Shown here: in pieces, positions 14,802-25,682 of the stretch
Position numbering within the stretch: the stretch's first letter is position 1
Layout: each line of letters opens with the position of its first letter
Source: Deinococcus aerophilus
GTDB taxonomy: Bacteria; Deinococcota; Deinococci; Deinococcales; Deinococcaceae
Direction of reading: 5' to 3'
Length of the DNA stretch: 34,328 bases
Assembly (NCBI RefSeq): GCF_014647075.1
Contig: NZ_BMOM01000028.1
Span: 1 to 34,328, forward strand
The notes under the pieces: generated by a model
Seen by the model: only the letters and a program-made list of their open reading frames with translations
Told to the model about the DNA's origin: nothing
The model's database searches: none
Position numbers and translations under genes: made by a program

Positions 14802-16211
14802 TCAGCTGTGGGTCATCTCCAGCGGCACCACCCAGCGGTCGAATTCCTCGTCGGTCACGTGGCCCAGCGCCAGCGCCGCCGCCTTCAGGCTGCTGCCGTC
14901 CTTGTGGGCTTTCTTGGCAATGGCGGCGGCCTTGTCGTAGCCGATGTGCTTGTTCAGGGCCGTGACCTGCATCAGGTTGATGTCGAGGTTGTGCCCGATC
15001 TTCTCGCGGTTCGGCTCAATGCCCACCGCGCAGTTGTCGTTGAAGGCGAGGCAGGCGTCCGAGATCAGGCGGATGCTCTCCAGCACGGCGTGGACCATCA
15101 CCGGCTTGAACACGTTGAGCTGGAAGTTGCCCTGCGAACCGGCAAAGGCGACGGTGGCGTCGTTGCCGAACACGCGGGTGGCAACCATGGTCAGCGCCTC
15201 GGACTGGGTGGGGTTTACCTTGCCGGGCATGATCGAGCTGCCGGGTTCATTCTCGGGAATCACGATCTCGCCGATGCCGTTGCGCGGCCCGCTCGCCAGC
15301 CAGCGCACGTCGTTCGCCATCTTCATCAGTGCGCCCGCCAGGGTCCGCAGCGCCGCCGATGTCTGCACCAGGGCGTCGTGGGCGCTCAGGGCAGCGAACT
15401 TGTTCTCGGCAGAGCGGAAGGCGAAGCCCGTTTCGGCCTCGTACTTCTTTGCCGCCAGATCACCGAATTGCGGGTGCGCGTTCAGGCCGGTGCCGACCGC
15501 CGTGCCGCCGATGGCGAGGTCCAGCAGCCCTTCTCCGGCGTGGCGCACTTCCGAGAGCGCGTAGTCCAGCTGCGCGACCCAGCCGCCGATCTCCTGCCCC
15601 AGCGTGATGGGGGTGGCGTCCTGCAGGTGGGTGCGGCCCACCTTCACGAGCCCGGCATGCTCCCTTGCCTTGGCGTCCAGGGTGTCGCGCAGCTTGCCCA
15701 CGCTGCCGTACAGCCGCTCGCTCAGTTCCAGCACCACGGCGATGTGCATAGCGGTCGGGAAGGTATCGTTGCTGCTCTGGCCCCGGTTGACGTGGTCGTT
15801 GGGGTGGACCGGCGCCTTGCTGCCCATCGTTCCGCCCGCGAGTTCAATGGCGCGGTTGCTGATGACCTCGTTGGCGTTCATGTTGCTCTGGGTGCCGCTG
15901 CCGGTCTGAAACACCACCAGCGGAAAGTGGTCGTCCAGTTTCCCGGCAATGACCTCGTCGGCGGCCCGCACGATCAGGTCGGCCACGTCCTGCGGCAACT
16001 CACCCAGCTCAGCGTTTGCCTGCGCCGCCCCCTTCTTCAGGATGCCCAGCGCGCGGATCACCGGGCGGCCCCACACGAAGGTGTCGCGGCCAATCGGGAA
16101 GTTGTGGATCGAGCGCTCGGTCTGCGCGCCCCAGTACCGGTCGGCGGCGACCTCCAGCGTGCCCATGGTGTCGGATTCCTGGCGGGTCTGGGAAGAAGGG
16201 GTGGATGTCAT
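14802..16211 (-). CDS. fumC: Class II fumarate hydratase
   Basis: 469 residues, the normal length for the oxygen-stable, iron-free tetrameric fumarase of the TCA cycle, interconverting fumarate and (S)-malate. It carries the superfamily signature [11 protein letters not shown] with the catalytic-loop Ser, plus [26 protein letters not shown] and the substrate-site segment [14 protein letters not shown]. It is intact and has no neighbour from the same pathway. The ATG at 16211 is preceded on the minus strand by TAAACT and 6 nt, with no Shine-Dalgarno, so the mRNA is probably leaderless; the first ~14 residues form a polar extension before TMGTLEV. Aspartase and argininosuccinate lyase are related, but the sequence fits FumC best. 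Confidence 0.96.
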   Translation of the reverse strand: MTSTPSSQTRQESDTMGTLEVAADRYWGAQTERSIHNFPIGRDTFVWGRPVIRALGILKKGAAQANAELGELPQDVADLIVRAADEVIAGKLDDHFPLVVFQTGSGTQSNMNANEVISNRAIELAGGTMGSKAPVHPNDHVNRGQSSNDTFPTAMHIAVVLELSERLYGSVGKLRDTLDAKAREHAGLVKVGRTHLQDATPITLGQEIGGWVAQLDYALSEVRHAGEGLLDLAIGGTAVGTGLNAHPQFGDLAAKKYEAETGFAFRSAENKFAALSAHDALVQTSAALRTLAGALMKMANDVRWLASGPRNGIGEIVIPENEPGSSIMPGKVNPTQSEALTMVATRVFGNDATVAFAGSQGNFQLNVFKPVMVHAVLESIRLISDACLAFNDNCAVGIEPNREKIGHNLDINLMQVTALNKHIGYDKAAAIAKKAHKDGSSLKAAALALGHVTDEEFDRWVVPLEMTHS

Positions 16212-16223
16212 GCCCTGAGTTTA
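16212..16223 (-). promoter_or_regulatory. Leaderless -10 box (TAAACT) of fumC
   Basis: The minus strand reads TAAACT at 16223-16218, then 6 nt, then the fumC ATG. No ribosome-binding site is present. Confidence 0.65.
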
Positions 16224-16261
16224 AGGGTCGGCAGGCGTCACTTTCGGGGGAACGCAGACCC

Positions 16262-16828
16262 TCAGAACACGCAGCGACCGGAATCGCCGGGCCACTCCAC
16301 ACTCAGCCCGCTGGCCTCCGTGCCCGCGACCGTCAGCCCCTCGGGTCCGCTCCAGCCCACGCGCACGCTTCCGAGCACGCGGTTTTGCCAGCCCCGGGCA
16401 GCGGCCCAGCTGGTCCGGGTCAGCTCCGTCCAGAGGGGCGCGGCCTGCACCGCCATCTGCGGCGCACAGGCCTGGAAAAAGCCGCGGGCCACCTCCACGA
16501 GGGCCTGCCGCTGGAACGCGGTGGCCGAGGGCGCCTCCACATAGACCAGCACGGTGTTGATGGTCGAACTGTTCCCGGCGGCTCCCGGCGTGATCAGCAC
16601 ACGCACCGGTGATGTTCCCACACGCCTGTACACGGCGAAACTGTGGTTCCTGCCGGACACCGGGGCTTCCGTGACCGTTACGCCCGGCAAACCCCGCAGA
16701 ACACGGTCCGGCGTGAGCGCCACAGGTGGTCCGCCGCTCCCCGCCAGCGCCGGCCCGCTCAGGCACAGGGCCAGCGCGGTCCAGCACGCCGAGGAACGGA
16801 ATCTCCCGGGCCGACCCATCGCGTTCAT
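16262..16828 (-). CDS. Secreted protein of unknown function
   Basis: About 188 residues with an N-terminal signal peptide ([20 protein letters not shown]). I do not recognise the rest; it is a mixed alpha/beta sequence with a Cys in FFQACAPQ and another near the C-terminus (GRCVF), which could form a disulfide once exported. Three starts are possible: ATG 16828 (used here), ATG 16819, and GTG 16891. The last adds 21 residues but is preceded by TACTCT and 6 nt, the leaderless pattern, so it cannot be excluded. It is divergent from the AIM24-family gene, with which it shares an overlapping promoter region, and it ends 50 bp upstream of the fumC start on the same strand. Confidence 0.7.
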   Translation of the reverse strand: MNAMGRPGRFRSSACWTALALCLSGPALAGSGGPPVALTPDRVLRGLPGVTVTEAPVSGRNHSFAVYRRVGTSPVRVLITPGAAGNSSTINTVLVYVEAPSATAFQRQALVEVARGFFQACAPQMAVQAAPLWTELTRTSWAAARGWQNRVLGSVRVGWSGPEGLTVAGTEASGLSVEWPGDSGRCVF

Positions 16829-16891
16829 GCGGCCCGAAAAGAGCGTCACCGCCGCCCGAGCAGAAGCGGAGCACCACCGGAACCATTTCAC

Positions 16892-16923
16892 GTTTCCAGA
16901 GTACTCCCCCTACACTGCGGATC
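16892..16923. promoter_or_regulatory. Back-to-back divergent promoters with -10 boxes 7 bp apart
   Basis: TACTCT on the minus strand (16903-16898, 6 nt before the GTG at 16891) and TACACT on the plus strand (16911-16916, 7 nt before the ATG at 16924). Only 7 bp separates the two boxes, so RNA polymerase could not occupy both at once. Confidence 0.6.
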
Positions 16924-17691
16924 ATGACCCACATGCAACTTGTTCAGGAGCAACGGGGCGACGGAGTGACCTTCCGCATTCACGCGCTGACCCATGTCAC
17001 GCGGTACTCGGTGGGCACCGACGGCGACCTTGCCGAGACGCGCGTGATGGACGGACGCTTTACCGTGGAGGCTGAACTGCACGGCTCGGGCGTGCTGCTG
17101 GAGCCGGGGGCCTTTCAGTACAGCCACGGCACCATTTCGGCCAATGTGGAGCAGCAGGCCAAGGGCGGCTTTCTCAGCCGCGCCATCGCCACGGCGGGCA
17201 CCGGGGAAAGCGCCTTTGCCACGCGCTTTACCGGACAGGGCCGGGTCTGGACCGAGCCGACCCGCAAGCACTTCATCATCGCGGAGGCGAGCGGCGCGCC
17301 CGGCGACGAGATGATTCTGGACGACAAGGCCTTCTACATGGCCCAGGACACCATGACGCTGGGCACCCACACCCACACCTCCATCGCCGGGGCGCTGTCG
17401 GGCAACGGCCTGCGCCAGCCCAAGCTCTCGGGCCGGGGCCTGTTCGTGGTCGAGTCCCCGGTGCCGGTCTCGGAGGTGGAGGTCATCGAGCTGGGCGGCA
17501 AGGACAGCCTGATCGTGGACGGCGACCTGATGCTGATGTACAGCGCGTCTCTGAAGGTGGAACTGCGCCCGCTGGTGCGCGGCATGCGCAACGCCATGCG
17601 CAGCGGCGAGGGGCTGGTGTTCATGATCAGCGGCGCGGGCACCGTATTCCTGACCCCCACCCACCGCAACCTCTCGGCAGCGACGCTGTAG
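16924..17691 (+). CDS. AIM24-family (TIGR00266-like) protein
   Basis: 255 residues of Gly-rich beta sequence with no signal peptide or membrane segment. The pattern GSGVLLEPGAF, GGFLSRAIATAGTGESAF, then GRGLFVVESP and SGAGTVFLTP matches AIM24/TIGR00266 proteins, whose double-stranded beta-helix fold resembles the TRAP RNA-binding attenuator. The biochemical role of bacterial members is not settled. The ATG at 16924 is chosen because TACACT lies 7 nt upstream; an open frame extends upstream to 16726 but lacks a start signal and overlaps the divergent gene. A 79-bp gap separates it from the YpdA gene on the same strand. Confidence 0.88.
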   Translation: MTHMQLVQEQRGDGVTFRIHALTHVTRYSVGTDGDLAETRVMDGRFTVEAELHGSGVLLEPGAFQYSHGTISANVEQQAKGGFLSRAIATAGTGESAFATRFTGQGRVWTEPTRKHFIIAEASGAPGDEMILDDKAFYMAQDTMTLGTHTHTSIAGALSGNGLRQPKLSGRGLFVVESPVPVSEVEVIELGGKDSLIVDGDLMLMYSASLKVELRPLVRGMRNAMRSGEGLVFMISGAGTVFLTPTHRNLSAATL

Positions 17692-17770
17692 GCCGGACCC
17701 TCCCCGGCGCGGCCCCCGCCCTTCTGCATAACTCACGGTCTGGACCGCCCCCGACTGACACAATGGCCGC

Positions 17771-18790
<1,020 letters not shown>

Positions 18791-18871
18791 CCACGCCGCG
18801 CTGACGGATCTGGGCCATGAGGACCGCAGGCGGGGACGTTCACGCTTCACGGTGGGCGGCCCAGCGCATGA

Positions 18872-18884
18872 AATACTGGCGGGC
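18872..18884 (+). promoter_or_regulatory. Leaderless -10-like box of the VanW-family gene
   Basis: AATACT (18872-18877) is followed by 7 nt and the ATG at 18885. There is no Shine-Dalgarno sequence. The first base deviates from TAnnnT. Confidence 0.5.
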
Positions 18885-20198
18885 ATGAGTTCAAAACTCC
18901 GCTGGTCCCTGAGTCTGGGAGCGCTGCTGTTGACCGGTGCCTTGGCCCAGACCGTGGCTCCACCCCTCACACAGACGCCGGTCATTCCGGCGCTGCCCCT
19001 GACCGACCAGCCGGCGGTCCCCCCCGTGCCGGAGCCGGAGCCCACCCCTGCCCCCGCACCGGCAACGTCCACCCCAGCCCCTTCCGCGCCGGCGGCAGCT
19101 CCCCGTGTCTCCAACGCGCCGCTGCTGATCACCGTGCAGGCCCAGTGGCCCGCGCTGATCGGCGGCAAAAAGACCACCGTGCCGCTGACCCGCACGCTCA
19201 CCATTCCCGGTTCGCGCATGGTCCAGATCCGTGAGCGCGGCGTGGTTACCCAGAGCCTGGAACAGGACCTCCAGGCCTTCGTGGCCGGCCTGAGCAGCCC
19301 GGCGCAGAACGCCCGCTTCGAGGAACTGTGGGACGGCTGGGGGGTCGTGCAGCGCAACGCCCTGCAGATTGATCTGGACGCCACCCGCGCCAATGTGCTC
19401 GCCGCCGTGCAGGACCCACGGGGCGTACAGGCGCAGGTGGTGGTGCGCGGACAGACGCCGCCGCAGCGCACCCTGGACTACTTTCTGAGCCGGGGCATCA
19501 CCGCCCACCTGGGAACCGGCGAGACCAATTACTACGGCAGCAGCGCCGCGCGGATCAAGAATATTCACGTGGGGGCCGCCCGCTTCAAGGACCGGCTGTT
19601 CGAGGGCGGGGTCTTCTCCTTCAACAGCTTCGTCGGGCCGGTGACCCGGGAAAACGGGTTTGTGACCGGTCTGGTGATCGCCGGGGACCGAACGGCAAGC
19701 GGCGTGGGCGGCGGCATCTGTCAGGTCAGCACCACGGTGTTCCGCACGCTGTACGCAGCGGGTCTGCCGGTGGCCGAGCGCCAGAACCACTCGTATCAGG
19801 TGCACTACTACGATCCGCAGGGCATGGACGCGACCATCTACCAGCCCAGCCTGGACCTGAAGTTCACCAACGACAGCGGCTCCGGGCTGTGGTTCCAGAC
19901 CGAGTGGAACGACGAGGAATCCCGCCTGAGCGTCCATGTGTTTGGCCGGGCGCGGGACTTCACGGTGCAAATCGGGGAGCCCAGAACCCTCAGCTCCACA
20001 CCTTCGCCCGCCGACCGCGTGATTCCGGACGCCAGCCTGCCCGCCGGTCAGCGCAAGCAGGTGGACTGGGCCGCTCCCGGCGCGGTGATCGAGGTCACGC
20101 GCAAGTTCGTGCGCGGCGGCAAGGTCTTCAAGCAGGACACCCTCAAGAGCAGCTACCGTCCGTGGCCCAACATCTTCTTGGTGGGCACCCGCCGCTGA
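18885..20198 (+). CDS. VanW-family secreted protein
   Basis: 437 residues. A signal peptide (to about residue 22) is followed by a Pro/Ala/Thr-rich linker (about 23-75, with [11 protein letters not shown] runs) that probably spans the cell wall. Residues ~85-180 form a beta-rich region resembling the peptidoglycan-binding domain that often precedes VanW. The VanW domain (about 215-340) has [28 protein letters not shown] with its single conserved Cys, and [22 protein letters not shown]. VanW domains occur in cell-wall-associated proteins and some vancomycin-resistance clusters; the biochemical activity is not known. There are no vanA/X/H neighbours, so resistance should not be assumed. Confidence 0.9.
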   Translation: MSSKLRWSLSLGALLLTGALAQTVAPPLTQTPVIPALPLTDQPAVPPVPEPEPTPAPAPATSTPAPSAPAAAPRVSNAPLLITVQAQWPALIGGKKTTVPLTRTLTIPGSRMVQIRERGVVTQSLEQDLQAFVAGLSSPAQNARFEELWDGWGVVQRNALQIDLDATRANVLAAVQDPRGVQAQVVVRGQTPPQRTLDYFLSRGITAHLGTGETNYYGSSAARIKNIHVGAARFKDRLFEGGVFSFNSFVGPVTRENGFVTGLVIAGDRTASGVGGGICQVSTTVFRTLYAAGLPVAERQNHSYQVHYYDPQGMDATIYQPSLDLKFTNDSGSGLWFQTEWNDEESRLSVHVFGRARDFTVQIGEPRTLSSTPSPADRVIPDASLPAGQRKQVDWAAPGAVIEVTRKFVRGGKVFKQDTLKSSYRPWPNIFLVGTRR

Positions 20199-20255
20199 GC
20201 CACCGCTTCCGGCATCCCGGCGCCGCCCCCTCCCCCCCGTCAAGGAGCCCTGCCG

Positions 20256-22385
<2,130 letters not shown>

Positions 22386-22445
22386 GCCCTCTTCGCCGGG
22401 TGCCGGGCCGGCGCAGAGCCCTGGAGTTCGGTTTCCGGTCTGTCT

Positions 22446-23552
22446 TCAGCGGCGGTCGGTGAGCCACAGCAGGGCCGCTCCGGCGAGCACGGCAATCACG
22501 TCGGGCGCATAGGCCGCCAGCGCCGCCGGCAACGCGCCGTTCTCGCCCATCACCCGGAACACGCTGCCGGTGGCGTAGTACGCAAAGCTCAGCAGCAGCG
22601 CCCACACCAGCCCCAGGTCCCGCCCGCTGCGGAAGGTGAACACCGCCAGACTGACCGCAAAGAACGCCAGCGCCAGGGCCGCAAGCGGTTCGGCAAACTT
22701 GCGGTGCAGCGCGGTGAAGTCGGCGGGCGACTGAATGCCCTGCGTGCGGTAGGCCGCGACCCGGGACCACAGCTCGGGCAGCGGCGTGTAGATGGGCTTG
22801 AGCTGACCGCCACCCGCGTCCAGGTCCGCCTGCACATCCTGCACCGGCAGGCGGCCACTCTGGAAGGTCAGGACGGTGACCGGGCGGGCGTCCTGGTACG
22901 TCACGCGGCGGCCGTCGCGCAGTTCCAGCACGTTGCTGCCGGGCAGCAGCCGGCCGCTGCGGGCGGTGATCACCTCGCGTGGAGGCTGGCCGCCCTGCAT
23001 GGTCACGATGCGCAGGTCGCGCAGTTCGCCGCCCGGCTCGATGGCCCCCACGCTGATGGCCCGGTCCAGGGCGTCGCGCAGCACCACGCTCTGGCCGTCG
23101 GCCCCGGTGCCGTCCAGGCCGATCACCCGCGGATTGTCGAACACGATTTCCTGCTTGACCTTGCGCTCCTGCACCTTGGCACGCGGCACCAGCCCCTCGC
23201 CCAGCGCGAAAGCGAGCACGGTCACGCCCAGTCCCAGCGCGAGCACCGGGCGCAGCAGCCGAGTGGCCGGAATCCCGGCGGCCAGAGCGCCCTTGAGTTC
23301 CGAGTCCGCACTCAGGCGCGACAGGCCCAGCAGCGCGGCGAACATCAGCGCGATGGGCAGGGCGCGGGCGGTGGCCTCGGGCACGTTCAGGGCGAGGACG
23401 CGGGCGACCAGCACCGGATTGGCCCCCTTGGCGAGCAGCGGCGCAATGACCTCCTGCAGGGCGGCCAGCACGAGCAGCACGATCACCGCCGACAGCGCCC
23501 CCAGCAGCAGCGGCAGGATCTCAGCCAGCACGTAGCGCTCAAAGCGTTTCAT
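22446..23552 (-). CDS. LptF/LptG-type permease (second of pair)
   Basis: 368 residues. The YjgP/YjgQ layout is clear: three N-terminal membrane helices, a long soluble beta-rich domain (about residues 125-265), then three C-terminal helices. In Gram-negatives a pair of such proteins forms the membrane part of the LptB2FG transporter that extracts lipopolysaccharide. Deinococcus is reported to lack typical LPS, so another envelope lipid is the likely cargo (inference). The ATG at 23552 lies 4 nt past the stop codon of the first permease, so the two are an operon and probably translationally coupled. I cannot tell F from G. Confidence 0.88.
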   Translation of the reverse strand: MKRFERYVLAEILPLLLGALSAVIVLLVLAALQEVIAPLLAKGANPVLVARVLALNVPEATARALPIALMFAALLGLSRLSADSELKGALAAGIPATRLLRPVLALGLGVTVLAFALGEGLVPRAKVQERKVKQEIVFDNPRVIGLDGTGADGQSVVLRDALDRAISVGAIEPGGELRDLRIVTMQGGQPPREVITARSGRLLPGSNVLELRDGRRVTYQDARPVTVLTFQSGRLPVQDVQADLDAGGGQLKPIYTPLPELWSRVAAYRTQGIQSPADFTALHRKFAEPLAALALAFFAVSLAVFTFRSGRDLGLVWALLLSFAYYATGSVFRVMGENGALPAALAAYAPDVIAVLAGAALLWLTDRR

Positions 23553-23556
23553 GCCG

Positions 23557-24600
23557 TCACCGCAGCCGCCAGGCCAGGCCGCCGGCCACGAGCAGGAAGG
23601 CCAGATTGGGCAGCCACGCGGCGAGCACGGGGTTCAGTGCTCCTGCCCCGGCCAGCCCCGGCACGGTGGTCCACAGCACATAGAAACTGACGATGAACAC
23701 GAGGACAGCGGCGAAGGCGGCGGCGCGGTTGCGAATCAGCAGCCCCAGCATTCCGGCGGCCAGCGCGAACACCACCGGCGTGACCGGATCGGCGACGCGG
23801 GCAGCCAGCTGAAAGGCGTAGTCGCGCCGTCCCTTGCGGCTCAGGGTATCTCCGGCCAGGGCGGCGCGCAGCTCGGCGTTGCTCACCTGCTGGGCCTGGG
23901 GCGGCGGCGGACGCAGCGTATCGTTCTGGGCGATCACCAGGTCTCCGCGCTGCTGCCGGGGGTTCTGGCCGGGGCGGGTGACCCAGGCGTTCGGCAGGGT
24001 CCAGGTCTTCTTGCGCGTGTCCCAGGTGCCGTACAGCGCCGTGATGGTCTCGTCGCCGCGCTGGACCATCACGCCCTGCAGGTCGGCGACCCGGCTGCCC
24101 GTGTTGTTGGTCACGCGGCCCGCGTAATACAGCGCGCCGGGCGGGGCGTAGGTGTATTTCTCCTGCTGCGGCGGGGGCGGAGCGATGTTGTAGATGTTGT
24201 ACCAGGCCCGGTCCCAGTTCGCCAGCCCCGCCGGAACCCAGATGCCCGCATTGAAGTACGCCAGCACCGCCACCAGCGCGAAGGGCAGCGCCAGCGGCCA
24301 CACCAGGCTCAGCGGGCGCACGCCGCTGGCCAGGATGGCCTTGAGCTCGTTGTCGCGCTGCATGCGTGAGAAGGCCAGCAGGATGGCAAACGGCACGGCG
24401 AGCACCAGCGTCCGGTTCAGCACCGACGGCATCAGCGACAAAAAGGCCGCCAGCGCCTTGCTCAGCGGCGGGTGGTAGATCAGCAGCTTGCTCACGGTAG
24501 AGCTGAGGGCATCCACCATCTGCAGGGTCAGGAACAGCGCCACGCCTCCCCCGTACCAGCGCAAGACCTCACTCAGCACAGCTCGGGTCAGGATGGGCAC
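23557..24600 (-). CDS. LptF/LptG-type permease (first of pair)
   Basis: 347 residues from a GTG start. Same architecture as the downstream gene: N-terminal helices (VLRWYGGGVALFLTLQMV, then LVLAVPFAILLAFSRM), a charged cytoplasmic motif RDNELKAI typical of the YjgP/YjgQ family, a periplasmic beta domain, and three C-terminal helices. The GTG at 24600 is preceded on the minus strand by TAGAAT and 7 nt, the leaderless pattern. An in-frame start 41 codons upstream would add a Pro/Arg-rich stretch unlike the family and is rejected. The two products are expected to heterodimerise. No lptB-like ATPase gene is nearby. Confidence 0.88.
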   Translation of the reverse strand: MPILTRAVLSEVLRWYGGGVALFLTLQMVDALSSTVSKLLIYHPPLSKALAAFLSLMPSVLNRTLVLAVPFAILLAFSRMQRDNELKAILASGVRPLSLVWPLALPFALVAVLAYFNAGIWVPAGLANWDRAWYNIYNIAPPPPQQEKYTYAPPGALYYAGRVTNNTGSRVADLQGVMVQRGDETITALYGTWDTRKKTWTLPNAWVTRPGQNPRQQRGDLVIAQNDTLRPPPPQAQQVSNAELRAALAGDTLSRKGRRDYAFQLAARVADPVTPVVFALAAGMLGLLIRNRAAAFAAVLVFIVSFYVLWTTVPGLAGAGALNPVLAAWLPNLAFLLVAGGLAWRLR

Positions 24601-24613
24601 GGCCGAGATTCTA
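24601..24613 (-). promoter_or_regulatory. Leaderless -10 box (TAGAAT) of the LptF/G-type operon
   Basis: The minus strand reads TAGAAT at 24613-24608, then 7 nt, then the GTG start at 24600. Confidence 0.55.
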
Positions 24614-24750
24614 GCGGTCCCGGATGAGGAAAGGGGGGCGGAGTGCCGTATGGCGGCGGGCCAGGGGCCCGGTGGCCCCCTTTCGCCTGTGCAAAGCAGA
24701 GAGACCAGGGACCGCCTCCCCACCGGGGCACGTTCCGCCCCAGGGTGCCC

Positions 24751-25461
24751 TTACCCCGCCTGCGGCGAGGGGCCGGCCTGCAGCGGGGCCTCCCAGCCCC
24801 GGCGCTCGTGGCGGGCAACATGCTCGTGCAGGCGCAGGATGGCCGCGTTGCCGTGGGCGCCGCGCTCCTGAATGGCGCGGGCGGTGGCGGTGTCCAGGTA
24901 GGCGAGGCGCAGCAGCTCGGTGCTGTTCAGGCCGTCGCGGGTGGCCTTCACGCCCCGCTCGCGGCGGATGGTGGCGCTGTCCACCCCCAGCACACTGCGG
25001 TTGCTGATGCTGCCCAGCTGACCGTACACGTTGCCCTCGCCGCCGTGACGGGCGACCGTGCTCATCAGTTCGCGCCGGGCGTCGGTGCTTTCCAGGCGGG
25101 CCGCCAGCCAGCGCCGCGCCTCGGGGTCGGCGTTGCGCTCGGCAATCTGGGCCGACAGGCGCACGTCCCCAGCCAGCGCGCGGGCCAGCAGATCCTGGGC
25201 CCGCCGCCGCCAGCGCCGCGCGCCCGGCGTGTCCAGCACAAAGGCCAGCCGCGCGAACTCGGGCAGGCTCAGGGTGGGTTCGGCCCCGGCCCCGAAGTCG
25301 CGGGGGGGTGAGGTCAGGTCGTGTTCGGCGGCCAGCGCAGGCCACCCGGCGTCGTCCTTCAGCCCCAGCTGGGCCAGGGCGGAAGGGGCGTGCAAGAAAC
25401 CGTCGGCGCTGACGGGCAGCCGCACGGTGCCGAATTCCAGGGTCAACGGAGCGTTCTTCAT
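24751..25461 (-). CDS. ddrC: DNA damage response protein DdrC
   Basis: 236 residues, matching the DdrC family found only in Deinococcus. From memory the D. radiodurans protein begins MKNAPLTL and shares the long stretch around residues 140-190 (ATVARHGGEGNVYGQLG, SNRSVLGVDSA, RGVKATRDG). DdrC binds and compacts DNA, protects its ends, circularises nicked plasmid and is strongly induced by radiation. The N-terminal region looks like a small winged-helix or KilA/BRO-like module, and the C-terminal half is helical. The ATG at 25461 follows TATACT by 6 nt, so the mRNA is probably leaderless, and an RDRM operator sits just upstream. A LptF/G-type operon lies downstream on the same strand with a gap of ~150 bp. 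Confidence 0.92.
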   Translation of the reverse strand: MKNAPLTLEFGTVRLPVSADGFLHAPSALAQLGLKDDAGWPALAAEHDLTSPPRDFGAGAEPTLSLPEFARLAFVLDTPGARRWRRRAQDLLARALAGDVRLSAQIAERNADPEARRWLAARLESTDARRELMSTVARHGGEGNVYGQLGSISNRSVLGVDSATIRRERGVKATRDGLNSTELLRLAYLDTATARAIQERGAHGNAAILRLHEHVARHERRGWEAPLQAGPSPQAG

Positions 25462-25473
25462 ACGTAGAGTATA
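25462..25473 (-). promoter_or_regulatory. Leaderless -10 box (TATACT) of ddrC
   Basis: The minus strand reads TATACT at 25473-25468, then 6 nt, then the ddrC ATG. There is no Shine-Dalgarno sequence. The RDRM begins 7 bp further upstream, in the spacer and -35 region. Confidence 0.75.
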
Positions 25474-25480
25474 GCATAAA

Positions 25481-25497
25481 TTATGTTTTCTACGTAA
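25481..25497. promoter_or_regulatory. Radiation/desiccation response motif (RDRM), DdrO operator
   Basis: TTATGTTTTCTACGTAA is a 17-bp near-palindrome matching the known RDRM form (TTATGT, a 5-bp centre, ACATAA) at 11 of 12 arm positions. It lies 19-36 bp before the ddrC start and covers the -35 region and spacer, where a bound DdrO repressor would block RNA polymerase. After damage, IrrE cleavage of DdrO would free the promoter. Confidence 0.85.
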
Positions 25498-25633
25498 TTA
25501 CTGTTGGAGGTCAGCCGTGCTGGGCTTCTTGAGAAGTGACCTGTAGGACGCCCTCTCTGGTCCGGCACACCCGAAAAAATCCCGCAGTGAACATGGTTGG
25601 CGGTTCATCTGTTTGCGGCGTTCCCCGCACCGC

Positions 25634-25639
25634 TACACT
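25634..25639 (+). promoter_or_regulatory. Candidate -10 box of acetyl-CoA synthetase gene
   Basis: TACACT on the plus strand, 43 bp before the ATG. It would give a leader of about 37 nt that includes the GGAGG ribosome-binding site. The -35 region is weak. Confidence 0.5.
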
Positions 25640-25682
25640 GGGGCCACCCCCACCGCTCCTCTCCCCCACCGGAGGTTCCTGC

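Noticed and set aside
18885..20198. Vancomycin-resistance role for the VanW-family gene
   Set aside because: VanW domains are widespread outside resistance clusters and no vanA, vanH, vanX, vanR or vanS gene is nearby.
25508..25542. AGGTCA ... TGACCT inverted repeat with an inner CTTC/GAAG in the ddrC-acs gap
   Set aside because: Short arms separated by more than 20 bp and not close to either promoter; too weak to call an operator or small RNA.
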